Positions 1-16,626 of a stretch of 64,000 bases of DNA are shown here, one piece after another. Every line of letters starts with the position of its first letter. The stretch's first letter is position 1. The notes under the pieces were generated by a model. The model searched no databases, had not been told where the DNA came from, and saw nothing but the letters and a program-made list of their open reading frames with translations. The translations under genes were made by a program, and so were the position numbers. This DNA comes from Elysia crispata. Its lineage: Eukaryota; Mollusca; Gastropoda; Plakobranchidae. The DNA is taken from positions 55,001 through 119,000 of the forward strand of contig JAWDGP010001162.1 of the NCBI GenBank assembly GCA_033675545.1. The letters are read 5' to 3'.

Positions 1-1269
1 ACAGTAAACCTTAGACTATTATCATCAGATTTCACCATGACTATAACAAGAAAAAACTTGAGCATTGAGATGTAGATCAAAGTGCTGACACATGTTGACA
101 ATAAAAAAAAAATTATCATTTGCTTAAATGGGAAATAGCAGAGACAATACACATAACTCCATTTCACAAGAAGGAAAAAAAAAAACTGGGGAGAAAAAGA
201 GTCCTTTTTTTTACACACCAACTTTTGTTAGTCCTTTTTTCCTAAGCATTTTCCTATTTGTCTTTGCTGTTGGTATTTTTTTTCTTCAACTTTGTATTTT
301 TTTTAATTGATATAATTTTTTATTCACCAGAGCATGTCAATATATGCAAATTCCCTCTGTGTGTGTGTGTGAGCAATTCTCAAAAGGTCAATAGTAGCCT
401 AGTTGGTTGATTTCATACAGGTTTTTTTTACCAATTTCAAAAAGATTTTCTAATAAAAATGATGATGTATTCTTCCAAGTACATGTTGAGGAGAAAGTAG
501 GTATAGTTTATGGTACCTTTAAAACCACATAATTTAATTCTGTTCAGTTTTGTATGAAATCAATTACCATTTCGTCTGCAAAAAACGCCACATAAAATAC
601 TGGTGTTTTTGAGTGGTTGTTTTCACAAAGTGGCCAACTATGTTCTTAAAACCCATATATTTTTTTCATTTTTTTTTGTCATACAATAGCTTTTCACATG
701 AAAAACGGAACTAACAGAGAGTACAATTTCTTTGAAATCTAATCTTTAATATCTGCCTCTGGATGTTGTGCTCTATGTCATTGAGAGGCCTATTTTCAGC
801 AGAGGAGATCAGCTGTTATAAAAGCCTAGCTAGCTTGCTACATGCTTGTACAGAGAAGAGTGCTAAAAATAGAATCCACTTCCCTGCAATATACAGGGTG
901 AATGCAAACTCTAAAATCTGATTGTGTCTCAGAAAACAAAGAAGGTTGTTTCATATCATATTATAACGTCCAGAATATACTTTGTTCATGTTTACTTTCA
1001 CTTTCTGGACTAAACCATTGTTGTCAAGTTCACCAGAAATGATCTTTCTTCTTGTGAAACCTTCTTTATTCTACACTAGTCTCAATAGTCAAAGGGGCCA
1101 TTCATTTCCATTTCTGTCATCGCCATGGTACGTCCAGAAAAAAAAAGTTCTGACCATAACGACCAGAAGCATTTAAGGCCTCATATAAATCTGAACAGCT
1201 GTTTTCGATGCTTTTGTTTCAAGTACTTGTTTCAAAAGATTTAATCATTTTATTTTTAAGATAAACCTA

Positions 1270-2370
1270 AGCATTTCAGCAACAAATACTAAGACTGGTT
1301 CTTCCCATGTTATGATGACGCAAATAGGTCCATTACTACCGTTTCTATGGGCTTTTAAAGTCTAATTTCAATTATTTCTTAATTCTAGGGTCGGTAAAGT
1401 TTTTAACTTAGTTTCAGGTTGATTATTAGTTACAAAGACGTGTGAACTGTTGTAGATTTATGTATTGCAATGACAAAAAATTATTTCACTGTAACATCTG
1501 GGAGAACAAAATGTTCACAGATTGGTTTGTTGAATCTTTATCAACATTATAGACACTCCAGACTCTAGATCTGGATGAGGAACCAACAATGGAGGCAGTT
1601 TATATTGAAGTCTAAATCTATTTAAAAGCTCCAAACACAAAATTCTGGAACAAGTTTTTCCGCATGTTATAATGACAAAAATTGAAATCCAATGGACCCA
1701 TTAACTATGACCGAGTCTTGCTATTCATTTGTCATATTTTAATGACTGATAACATCAATTTTCTCCCTCTGAGTATGGTTTGTTTTGCTTATATGGTAGC
1801 TAAACTTCAATCGTTTTGTCATCAGTAACGTTGGGAAGATCAATCTGTATTGATGAAAACCAGTATATAAGACTATTTCTGTGTCCATCTTCAATTGCTC
1901 TTTAATCCTAAGTTAGCTAAATTGACTGGTGGATATCTTAAAGTTTGATAATTATTTGCAACAATTTGTGAAATATTATATTAGTTCTTCGCAATCTTCC
2001 AGATTTTATAACTGACAGAAAATTGTGTGACCGTAACATCCGGAAAGACAAAATGCTCATTGATTAATTTTTAGAACCCTAATCAACACTGTAGACGTCC
2101 TAGACTGTAACTCTTGGCTAGGAATCAAATGCAGTCAGCTTAAAATTAAATGTAAATAATTTTAAAAGCTGCAAACAAAAAAATTCTGGATGAAGTTTTT
2201 CTGGATCTCACAATGACACAAATTGAATCCATTTACTTCCATAAATTACGAGTCTTTCTTTTCAACTATCATATTTTAATGTATAATTACGTGCATTTTT
2301 TCACTCTAGGTATTAAGGGTATAAATTTTTTGCTTCAAAGGTAGCTAAATTTGAATCTTTTTGTGTCATC
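1270..2370. repeat. Degenerate ~545-bp tandem duplication
   Basis: Blocks recur at an offset of about 545 bp. Examples are the segment around 1460-1530 (GTAACATCTGGGAGAACAAA) and that around 2006-2070 (GTAACATCCGGAAAGACAAA), the AAAAGCTCCAAACA segment at 1623 and AAAAGCTGCAAACA at 2164, and GTCATCAGTAACGT near both 1819 and 2367. About two units are visible, with many substitutions and small indels, so the duplication is old. No open frame is conserved between units. Confidence 0.6.
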
Positions 2371-4479
2371 AGTAACGTCCAGAACATCATTCTATGGTTA
2401 TGAAAACCAAGCATTACAAAAAAAATATTTTTAAAAAAGTATCCAAATTTTTTTTTCAATAAATTTACAACTTTCTCTTTGATATTGAACAAGTTTGAGA
2501 CAAAGAGAGACAAAATAAATTCCAGGTCTAATGTACAGCTTTAGAGTTCACCTCTCGAGAATTGCACATAATTATATATGACCCATTGCCAAATACAGGT
2601 AGCTTGGATCTATCATGATTTTAGTATTTTTGCGCCCATATGGCATGCCTTTATCTTGAAAGTTATAGACATTTCTATACAACTCAAAGAAGCAAAGTTG
2701 TAGTATAGACCTTTGTTGAAGATATTATATACTTTTTTATATAAGTACTTCAGTATTAACAGAGTTATTGCCCTTGATTGATTACGCAATATTTAAATGG
2801 AGTTATTGATATTTTACTCTAAAATAATCATATTTTGGATACACTTAAAGCGAAAAAACATTGCAATAATCTTTTAATTTAGGATAAAAGCTTAAATAAG
2901 ATGTTTATTCTTCATTCTAGCCAGAAATTGCCCTTGATACGTAAAATAACATGAAAAAAACATCTTTTTCAAGCGCTCATAGTCAAAACATTCTTAATTG
3001 AACAAATATTTTTTTTTTAAAGGATTATATGTTGTAAGAGTATATTATGAAAAATATCAGACCCCGTACTATTTGGAAGTACTCCACAGACTCATAAATT
3101 TATCATTAAGAACTACGTGTAATGGTTCTTTGGTCTAAAATTGCCTATCCATCAGGGTTATTGTTTGGGAATGTGTTCAAAATTATTTGTATCCTTCTAT
3201 TCATTAGACTGTACCATTATAAAAAAAACTACATAAACATAAAAAATATATGTTAAAAAATGTAAAGAAGTCACGCCCCTCTCTGCTAATAAGTTCAACT
3301 ACTCAAGAATGAGACTTGTGAATGAATTTAAAAAAAATTAATTTAAGAGGTTCTATTTTCTTGTCATTATCTTTGTTAAGTTTTGATTTTCATGAAAAAT
3401 TGTCAGGTCAAAAACGAACTAAGGAAAGAACTGATAAACAAACAAAGAACTGCAACTCTTTAACAAATTCCATAACACTGATCATGTCAAAGATTTAAAA
3501 AAATAAAGAACTATGCAAAGAAAGTTTATTGAAATTATGTTGCATCATGAAAATCAAAATAAATTATTGGTATACTTTATTGTAGACAGTATTACTCTTT
3601 TATCTAAAAACAAGCATTTTGCACACATTAGTACTTTCCAAGCTGTGGACATATAATTCATATAATTCAAAGAAGAGGAGATGTATGTCATCTCTCTCTC
3701 TCAAATGCCCTGTACATCGGCGATCATGATTCTCCAACTGTCCCTATCTTCCGTCATCCGCAGTAAGGCTATGTTGTCTTTGTTGTTTCCTGTCACAAAA
3801 TGTCATACAGAAATAAAAAGCTAGAAATCATAATGATAATCATTTCATCCAATTTGATATTTCCCTTTCATTTAAAAAAGTTGCAAAGAATGGGCCTTTT
3901 TGTAAACATATACATTTGCTAGGATTATAGCATGAAAATTTACAACTCCTATTTAAAATATGATTTTATGACATTTATTTAAATCAAATGAGATTGAACT
4001 ATGCATACAGCAAACTGGTCACTTAAGTATTTTTTCATACAATTCACCAAGAATAAAATTTTATTCAAGACATAAAGCATCAGATGCATTTCAACTGACC
4101 TTTCATCATTCTAATTTGCATTGAGAAATGTTCTTGATAAGTTGTGTTTAAATTGGGCTTTTCATTGACACCTAAACATGTAATATGTCTTGCATCTTAG
4201 ATGAAATGAGAAGCCTTGCAGCAACTACTATTTGATGATGAGCCAATTTTAAAAACTTCAAATCATATGCTTTAAAAGTCTAAAGTGTTAACAGAACTGA
4301 AAAAAAAATTTTCTTCAGGTATCAGGAAACCACCTTAAACTTGAATCATATACTATACATTTCTGTAAACAATATCAAGAAACATATTTTGTAGATTCAA
4401 CTAAAGAAAAATTGACCAAATAAAATTAAAATTTCAGCTTCACAACTACAATGTAAATGATTTGTAATATTCAAGCTGA

Positions 4480-5407
4480 GTATTTTCAGCTTCAGGCACA
4501 CTGTAGTAGAGTCATTGTCTTTTTCAATTTGTATCTCATAGTCATACTGCTTTTTATATTTTGCTCCTCCTCCTGCTTTAAGTTGCCCCAACAATTCTTT
4601 ACCAGTAATTTCTGCTTCAAGCAATAGGCTGCCCATTTTCAGCATCTGTCTTTAGCCTAGCACGGTATTCTGCCTCATACTTGGCTTTTATTTGTTTTCT
4701 TTGGACGAACAAGCTTCTTTTTCTTTCGCCATAAATTCATGAAAAACTGTTCACTGAAAAAGAAAAAAAAAGAGACTATTGAAAGGTACCATTCTAAATG
4801 GCTTAAATTTTATTCTAAAGACAAATCTAAAATCATGTAATAGCAATTCTAGAGACGAAAATCAGGATTAGATTCTTTTTAGCCTCTTGACTAATAACAC
4901 TTGCTTGAGTAGAAACTGAAACAACAGAAAAGGAGGAGTCGAGTCTACATAATCTCTCCTCCAAGTGATGTTATTTTTTCTTTGGTTTTTTTTTTAATAA
5001 AAAAGAAATGGAAAATTGTGTGCATGAAGAGATTTTATAGTAATTAAATTGACCTTTTAATTTTCTGTGGTGCTCTTACTATAGCTGGAGTAGAGCTGTT
5101 TAGATTGTGAAACTTCTAAAATGGATAATTATCATACATGATGCTAACAAATACCAGTAATAACTGCTACACTTAACAAGAATAGATGGAAGTGAAAAAA
5201 TCCTTGACCTCTTGATTACTTGTGCTAAAGACCAAAAATTTTGTTTGTCAAAAGGGTAAATGTAATAGTCTTCATAATATCTAGACAAAAAATAATGCTG
5301 AATGATTATTCAAGAGGAAAATTTGAATAAAATTCTTACCAGCACTGGTAACCGCTTTAAAGGGTTTGTATTATTGTCTGCTGCATGATTGATGTTATCT
5401 GCCATCT
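4480..5407 (-). other. Possible small or decayed minus-strand gene
   Basis: On the minus strand, 5405-5340 reads like an exon: an acceptor-like TATACAG, an ATG, 22 codons beginning MADNINHAAD, then the donor GTAAGA. About 580 bp further on, after a pyrimidine tract and CAG, a lysine-rich piece (FFMNLWRKKKKL) and a coiled-coil-like piece (KAKYEAEYRARLKTDAEN) appear in different frames near 4757-4630. I recognise no family. The frames do not join cleanly, so this is either a decayed pseudogene or chance. Confidence 0.2.
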
Positions 5408-6379
5408 GTATAATAAAAAATAAAAAAAATGTTCAAATTCTCCTTCTACTTTGGTAAAAGTTGTCCTGAGTGATAAATCATTATTATTAAACATATTGTC
5501 CAATTAAGAGGTAGCTGCATAGATTTCATCTTGTGAAACAGTGTGAATGTTTTAATGTTAACAACAAACAGTATCTGGTGTGTGGATTTTTATTAAATTT
5601 ATAAAAAGCATTTCATTCTATCCATAGAAATCAAAACTAGACTGTGAAATAAGCATTACAACTGGACCACTACTTCCAAGCATTTTTATCCCAACAACTA
5701 ATATAATAAACTTTAAGAAATAATATTTGAAAATAATAACTTAATTTCCAGAAATAGGAACTTGCACTACTTTCAGGAATGGTGGCTATCTGACATGATG
5801 AAAACAGTGCTCTATAGATTAAATCCTTTGAAAGTTTGCACCTAGATCTAGATCTAGATTGTTGAAAACCTTCTTTAAGTTATCAATATTTAAACATTAA
5901 AATTAAGTTGCTGTTTTGGCACACTTTATAAAAATGAAGCAGGAGAGAAAATATAATAATTTATTTACTATTCTTGGAATTGGTTCACTTACACAAAAAG
6001 ACAAGCACATTTTCCTGCCCCTTATATTTTTTGCACAATCTTACCCTTGAATGAGTTAAAAACAAATTCTTTCCTGTCATAAACTGATACAATTTTCTCA
6101 TATATGGATTTTGCATTATGATCTAGATCTAGATATTTATAATTTTCATTTTGCTTAATTTAGCCAAATCAGTTTCAAAGAAAACAATGTCCTGTAGCAA
6201 TTTTGGGAAAGTTTGTCAGCATATTCTCTCTAAACCTTTGACTACTGTAACATATGTAGATATAAAAGCCACATAGTATCATTCATAGAATTTTTCAAAA
6301 GAAAACAAAATGAAAAATGCAGGTTTCCTGCACTTCTCCAAAAACTAGAACTAGATCTATCTAAATTCTAATAGACTAC

Positions 6380-7370
6380 TGGGAAAACCGCCTTCGTCAG
6401 GCTGGTTCCCCGGACATCCCGAGGAGTCCTTTGTAGTGCACCATAAGTTTTTATAGTGCTATAGCAGATTGGCTCCCGTACCAATCGTGCTATACTGGGT
6501 AGGACCAGCATTTAGTGGGTATAGGGGTAGCCATAGTGGCTATCTGCTAGGTCCGTTACCCGGGCCGGGAGAGAGGAAGTGTTATAGCGACCCTTCCAAG
6601 TTTGAGGTTGCCTAAAGTGCTGAGATGGGATTGTTCACCCTTCCAGCGTAAAATCTTAGACGTCGCAGGATAAAGCCAGTTTTGGATCGAGTTTTGAGGG
6701 CGCGTCTGTGGACCGACGCGCACTCCGCCAATGACCCGTCGTGTATCCTAGCTGAGCTAACCAACTGGGGGCGAGGCCTGAGGTCCCAAACCCAGTGCCA
6801 CCTAACTACATCCCTCCCACCCACCAAGAGGAAACACGAGCCCGGACTAGGGTGTCGGGCTGCAAGTAACCGGCCCATATCGGGAATATCCACCGTCTAC
6901 TGCGATCGAATTCCCGGGCCGGCCGCTACCCGCCCTGACCGTACCGCTTTGACTCGCGGTGAAAGTTTCGAGTCCCCCGAAGGGGAGCTCTACCGGCACC
7001 CGTCGGTTAAGAGGGGAGCGGACCTGCATCGCAGGCGCCGGCCTGAGCCTACTCCCCGGAAGCGCCGGCCACACTCCGGGGGAAAAGAAAAGACCTGCGG
7101 CATGTCACTAAGAGACTTCAGGGAGAGCCCGGGCGCGAATGCCGCCTAAGACGCCCGGAGGCTGATCGCCGTTGGCAGCCACGGCTCCTGCGTTCGCCAC
7201 CGCTTGCGAACGCTTCATGAAAAAGCCCCTGTGAAATCTCGTCCAAGGTCGGGCTCACCAGACCCACACTGGCATCGCCGAGCCCGACCCCCCGCATCCA
7301 GTATCTTCAGCCGTCCAGCCAAAGACGTTAACCAGGGCCCACGAACGAGGACGTAGACTGGAAACGATCT
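6380..7370. other. GC-rich island, possibly an LINE 5' region
   Basis: About 1 kb is strikingly GC-rich and CpG-rich within AT-rich surroundings, with abrupt edges (just after CTACTGGGAAAACCGCC and before GACTGGAAACGATC). A stop-free 155-codon plus-strand frame (6682-7149) and several minus-strand frames are open mainly because stop codons are rare in GC-rich DNA. They show no domain I recognise. The composition fits the 5' region of a foreign retroelement better than a host promoter, because no exon follows. No reverse-transcriptase motif lies next to it. Confidence 0.35.
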
Positions 7371-7624
7371 ATCAAACTTACACAAATTGACAAAGAAGTT
7401 ATTCCTGTTCAATTTTGTAAAAGTTGTCTCACAGCTCTTATAAATGCACAAAACATGTTGGCTCTAAAACTAAATATAAATTTCAAAAGATTAGGAGAAC
7501 TGTTCTAGCTTTATTGTCTACACTTCTTAAAAAAAGCCATGACTTTTCTTTAAATCCGAACCTTTTCGTAACTTTTCCGAAAAATATGGTTTAACGTGAA
7601 AACAATCTTGTCAAATCGTGTTAA

Positions 7625-7710
7625 GTGAGAGAAGATCCTAATATTTGTGAGAACAATAAGAAAAACCGTGAGAGAAGATCCTAATATTTGTGAGAACAAT
7701 AAGAAAAACC
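7625..7710. repeat. Exact 43-bp tandem duplication
   Basis: The block beginning GTGAGAGAAGATCCTAATAT occurs twice back to back (starting at 7625 and 7668) without visible differences, so the duplication is recent. Confidence 0.85.
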
Positions 7711-8077
7711 GAAAATTCATATTAATACTTTCCAAGTTACAAAGAATACGACTATGCAGAACTTGATGGATGCCTTTTCTTGAGATGAATTATCTAGATC
7801 TACATTTTCCAAGTAACTTACACAAAAATGACGAGTGAGACGCCATGACAGTATAGTCAATTCCTTGACTCTTTAGTAAGTTATCCAAAAACAAGTTAAT
7901 GTTATGAAAAGAGAAAAGAAGTCATAGCGAAATAAAAAAAAACTATCGTTAAACAGAACTCACCTGTGAAGATAGATTTGAGAGACTTTGAATGCGATGT
8001 TATGCAGGGTAGATCTACCGGTCGGACTAACTCTCAAGAGCCGTTCTTAGTTTGACGCGAAAAATGGGAAAGGTCAT

Positions 8078-8716
8078 TGTAACGCAATGTACTATAAGTT
8101 GATCTGTTCATTTCCTCACCCTTTTTTGGTGCGTAACTTTTGGGTAGCGGATCGGCTAGATCTATGTACATTATCTTATTTAGTTGATTAGTTGCATAAC
8201 GTTTTTATTTCAAGCCTAAGAACTTAGTTTTGTTTATTGAACACAGCCCGCACTTGTATGGTCAAGATTTTTCTCGAATCTCCGACTTGGTTCTAGCATA
8301 GTAATGATCTCGTCACCCCTTGTTTACCTTTGTTTTGATTGGTTGCTAATTGCTAATGACTTGTACCGAGAATGTTCTCTTATGATTTATGTAATTCCTT
8401 TTCTGGATGATTCGACGAGATTTTGTATAAATAAGAATCCAAATTATATTTAGTCAGTCAACATCGAGTCTACAGTGAGTCAACATCAAGTCTACAGTGA
8501 GTGATCGTTAAGTCTACCTACAGTGAATGATTATTGAGTCAACCTACAGATATTGTACAGTCAAGCTCTTGTGTTGGATTAACCAGTTTGCAATCTTTAC
8601 TTGCGGACTTTCGGACTTATTTTCTGCGGACGAGTCGTGTGATTGGCTGTATATCTTTTCAAACCCCTAGACAAACAGAGCCTAACAGATCACCCCCACC
8701 ATCAGAATCTGTTACA
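8078..8716 (+). mobile_element. Solo LTR of an LTR retrotransposon
   Basis: The element is 639 bp. It begins TGTAACGC and ends CTGTTACA, giving the TG...CA ends and a 6-bp terminal inverted repeat (TGTAAC/GTTACA) typical of LTRs. It is flanked by a perfect 5-bp target duplication, GTCAT, at 8073-8077 and 8717-8721. A TATA-like TATAAATAAG sits at 8426-8435, followed by repeated AGTCAACATC and AGTCTACAGTGAGT words. No gag or pol lies beside it, so it is a solo LTR left by recombination. Related partial copies lie at 31183-31646 (minus) and 45350-45717 (plus). Gypsy, Copia or BEL cannot be distinguished from the LTR alone. Confidence 0.85.
8426..8435 (+). promoter_or_regulatory. TATA-like box inside the solo LTR
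   Basis: TATAAATAAG is shared with the related LTR copy at 45350-45717 (TATAAATAAGAG). It lies a little past the middle of the LTR, where a pol II promoter is expected. Confidence 0.5.
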
Positions 8717-9500
8717 GTCATCGTGTCACGAGATCTTCTTTCGAAAGTAATATCAGACAAGGCAAACGGATGTTCAAAACAACTTTTCTCTTTTTTAAAT
8801 AACTTTGAAATCTTGAAATTAGGAAATATCCAGAGAATTTATAATTTAAAAAATGAGGTTGTTAATATTTTGTCCGCTTTGTTTTTTTCGCTTAATTTTC
8901 GTCACGGTTTTTGACCCGAAAATGCACTTTGGCGATAATAAGACTAGACTCAACCCCCGACCACTTATTTTTTGGGGTTTTAAAATTATTTTTCAACCCA
9001 GCTGAATTCCTCGCCACGGTTTAAAAAAAAAAAAAAGAGCTAGTTTCTTAGACATGTATTAGATTTTGGTAGATTCCAACACCTAGGTGTATTTGACGGG
9101 AAAATCTTATTTTAAGTTAGGAATTTTTAAAACACCACGTAAGACATAATCAATGATTTTTTTCATTAAAAAAGCATTGGGACCCATGGCTACACTCCTT
9201 CCAATGTCTCAGGAGAGAAAAGTAACCTTTGAAGCCTTCTTAAAATGATTTTAGAGTGCAGTTTCCTGTAAGGTTTATTTCATGATAGATTTTCACGGTC
9301 GATTTTAGTACCGATTTCATAGTTTGGAAGTCTGTAAAATAAAAACCAATTGATCAATCAAAATAAAATTTTGCATGTCTGTGGATTATTTACATTTTAA
9401 TAAATTTGCCAAGTTATAGATAGAATCGTAGTTTAGACATTATGTTATGGCTCAAGTACTGCAGTGACGTATACAGATATGCCTTATTTGGCAATGGGTC

Positions 9501-9526
<26 letters not shown>
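9501..9526. repeat. (AT)n microsatellite
   Basis: Thirteen AT dinucleotides in a row, followed by GTATGTAT. Confidence 0.95.
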
Positions 9527-9534
<8 letters not shown>

Positions 9535-9925
9535 ATTCTTGATGGTTATATTTGCATTGTATGCCAGTGTTCGACAAAGAGAAGCATTAACAATAATAAA
9601 TAGTTCTATTCGAGCCTGTGTGACTTTTGGTGTTCAAAAGCAGAAAATGCTTTTTATGAATGCAATGTCAAATCTCCTTTCTGCCGTTTAATGTTGGTGA
9701 TCTGGTCATAATTTGAAAATTTCTCTTCTAAACAAAGGGTACGCACTTTATTTTCAGGGGTATATGGCTTCACTTATTTTATGATCTCCCATTGGATGAT
9801 ATATTCGATATTTTTTATTTGTTTTCAAATATAATCTTTGATTGTAAGTTACTTTCAATCAATACAAGTTTTCATTTAAGGTAAAGTCATGTATCTAGGT
9901 ATTCATTTTATTATTTTATTTACTT

Positions 9926-9928
<3 letters not shown>

Positions 9929-10008
<80 letters not shown>

Positions 10009-10010
10009 TA
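9929..10010. repeat. (TA)n microsatellite
   Basis: A nearly pure TA tract of roughly 80 bp, with single substitutions near both ends. Confidence 0.95.
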
Positions 10011-11171
10011 TTAGATGTGAATGAAATTTTTTATTACATTAATGTAGCATAATAATGTGGTGAAGAAACAAAGGCAGGAATTGGATCGGGCTGGTCAGAG
10101 GTGAAAGAATATCCAACTGTGAATAAGAAAATGCACATGTTCTATCTATAAATATTTAGGATGCCCCCATAACATATATATTTGGTTCATGATTAGATTG
10201 CCTTTTTCTGCATATTCATCAGTCACATTAAATGCAACTTCAACGAAAACTTTCTTGTCATCAGATTCTGTGGAGTTTGGTTTTACTAATAAGAACTTTT
10301 AGTAAATCCAAGTAAAAAGCAAAAACACAACACTTGGAGGATAACTTGGTAATTATAAAGGATCCAAAAGGAAGCATGTGTGTCTATAAATAGTATAATG
10401 CATATAACGCAAGATTTGAAAAGAAATAGGCACACAATTTTATAATTACGGGACAAAAAAGAAATAACAAAACTATTATCAATTTAACATTTAAAAGCTT
10501 TTGTTCACTGATCTCATGATATTTGGCCTCCATGTGATGTTACTTTAGTTTTGAAGGATCACAGAAAGTTTTTGTTATTTTTTTTTATACTGTGCCAGTG
10601 TCGTTTTTTTCAAGGCGTGATCCACAGGGGTGCAGGTGGTATAGACTACCATCAATCAGCGAATATGTGGTTTATGGTTCCTAATCTTTGAGCAGTGTGT
10701 CAGAGATCTGGATGGCTATACGCCTATACAACTGCCCATGTGTGAGTCAGGGTGGTAGCAGGTCCAGACTTGCAGGTGCTGTCCATATGACCTGAAATCG
10801 TCAGACTTGCTCTATTGCCATCTGCCCATTGTATCTTACTACCATTTCATTTATTAAGAGGTGTCAAAAGAATGTAGGTAAAGACGGCTCAGTCATTCTT
10901 TATACTCTCTGCCTCTCTAAGTCTAGTGGGCAACATTGCTCGATCAATAGGAACAGACCTTTTCCTTTCAAAAAGCTGATGCATAGTAATGCCAAACTCT
11001 TGAACAGTTTGAAAAACAATTAAGGTTCATTAAAATTTTAAATGATTTTACTGCATATTGCTTTTTTTTTAAGCGGGGATAAAGATTGTAATCTTTTTTT
11101 TTAGCTCAAACACACAGCACACAGATCTTCTCTCACTTCTTTCTAATATTTTTACGATTCTTTTCTTGTAG

Positions 11172-14811
<3,640 letters not shown>

Positions 14812-15119
14812 AAAAGTAGTCATACCTCAATACTTGTGTTTTTTACTTGCAGGAGCCAACAGTTGTTTAGATTATGTAGTGCTATTTGAATGCTTGTGTT
14901 TTTTACTGGAATCCAGCAACAAAGCTGACCTAGACTTTTAACTCAGAAAACACCAGATGTACATCAACTACAGAGGAACTTATAAATGTACTATATTTAT
15001 CAAACGTTTTATAGAAGAACTGACCATCAATGACGTTTTTTTTTTTTTAATCTCAGATAGCACTCCTAGTTATTGATCAGGCTTTTGCACTTTATTTTAC
15101 TGTAGGTGAACCTGAATGT

Positions 15120-15680
15120 AATATTGATGTTATAGGATGATTAAGAGTACATTGGTGTTGAGAGGACGATTGAATTTTCTGAAGTATATGATATTATCAG
15201 GATGATTGAGTTTTGTGTAAATGGTGTTATCACAATGATTGCATTTTGTGTATCATGATGTAATCAGGATGATTGAGTTTTGTGTAATATATGGTGTTAT
15301 CAGGATGGTTAAGTTTTCTGTTGTATTGTGTTAACAGGAAGATTAAATTTTCTGTATTAGTGGTGTTAACAAGATGATTGAGTTTTCTCTGATATTGATT
15401 TTAACAGGACAATTGAATTTTCTTTAATTTGATGTTAACAGGATCATATAGTTTTCTTTAATATTAATGTTACCAGGAGATTAAAATTTTCTCTTATATT
15501 AATGGTACCAGGACATTTGAGTTTTCTGTAATATTGTAATCAGTGCGATTGAGTTTTCTGTAATTTTGATATTATTAAGATGATTGAATTTTTTGTGACA
15601 TTGTTATCAGGATGATTGAATTATCTCTTATGTTTATGTTACCAGGCGATAGAATTTTAAGTAATATTAATGTTACAAGG
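15120..15680 (+). repeat. Degenerate 35-50-bp tandem repeat in 3' UTR
   Basis: Around a dozen units share GATGTTAACAGGATGATTGA followed by GTTTTCTGTAATATT. Units vary in length and have many substitutions. In the transcript they would form a U-rich, GAUUGAGUUUU-containing array. Confidence 0.8.
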
Positions 15681-16353
15681 ACAATGACAAAAGGTTTCTG
15701 ACTAGAAAACCCCTTAAGATAAACTTTTCTTTCTAAGTTCGTAATTTGTACATTAAGGATATACAGGAAAGTATAAACACAGGCAGCCATTGGATTATTA
15801 AATGTTTAAGGCTTTCCCATCTGCTTTCAAACACTATTCAACCAATGATGACATAGTTTGGTTTAGCCAGGAGAAAATAGAGTTCTCTGTCTGTTTGCCA
15901 TTTTCATTTAACAATGTATTTTGTTGACCATGTTTTTCTGAATTAATAGAGTGATGATGTTTCAAATTGTTTAACTCTTGAACTGCTGTACATTTCATGT
16001 GAATGTTTTATAAATCATCGTAAGTAACATCTTTGATGCGTAATATGGTGTGAAAGAACGTGGATAATAGATGCCAAGTTTACTAACAAACAGTTTTGGT
16101 ATACTTTATATGGCATCTCAGGAAAAAGGGACTAAGCTGAACATCCTGGACTCTGTTTAAAGGAAGTTGAATGGACTGCAATGATGTTTGGGGTTTGAAA
16201 ATATTTGGCTTAAGCAGGTTAATTTGTAGATATGAAACAGATTTGTTTCAACTTTTTGGCCTAACAGTATCTCTGAATTATAATATTTGATGCTTAAATC
16301 TTGTGTTCTGATCGTAATTCCTATTATCATCATGTATATTTCCTTTAAACGTG

Positions 16354-16364
16354 AATAAAATAAA
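16354..16364 (+). terminator. Overlapping poly(A) signals AATAAAATAAA
   Basis: Two overlapping AATAAA hexamers (16354-16359, 16359-16364) are followed by T/G-rich sequence. This is the likely NUP98 polyadenylation site. Confidence 0.65.
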
Positions 16365-16626
16365 GCTTTATTGATTGGTATGATTGCACATGCTTTTTAT
16401 CATTTTTATTCTGAAAATTATGAATTTAAGTTCAACTCATTTCAAAAATAAAAAAAAAAACTTCTCTGTGCTGTGCTGGCTGGCATGTTATATCAATGAA
16501 AATCTCAGATTTTCAAAAATTCAAGCTGCAATCAGCAGTCTTTATATATTCATCTGACTCAGGAAATGAAACTAAACTGCACAATCGCATTAAATTGAAT
16601 GTCGCTGTGGAGCTTTTTGAATATTT

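Larger units (their letters stand above)
1..8077. other. Gene-poor region, probable NUP98 intron or flank
   Basis: No exon with recognisable protein similarity was found on the plus strand, although the upstream part of NUP98 must lie in this direction. The stretch is AT-rich with short homopolymers. It contains a degenerate ~545-bp tandem duplication (about 1270-2370), weak minus-strand coding-like fragments near 4480-5407, a GC-rich island and a 43-bp direct duplication. Whether it is intron or intergenic depends on where the next upstream NUP98 exon lies, which cannot be seen here. Confidence 0.5.
14812..16382 (+). other. NUP98: NUP98 3' UTR (inferred)
   Basis: Non-coding sequence runs from the stop to overlapping poly(A) signals near 16360, with cleavage expected shortly after. 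The UTR of about 1.55 kb is dominated in the middle by a degenerate tandem repeat. Its exact end is inferred. Confidence 0.6.

Noticed and set aside
6682-7149. 155-codon plus-strand frame as a gene
   Set aside because: Several overlapping frames are open on both strands because the DNA is GC-rich. No domain, no splice context.
8534-8914. 126-codon frame as a gene
   Set aside because: It begins inside the solo LTR and runs past its end. Unlike the related LTR copies it is not conserved as protein.
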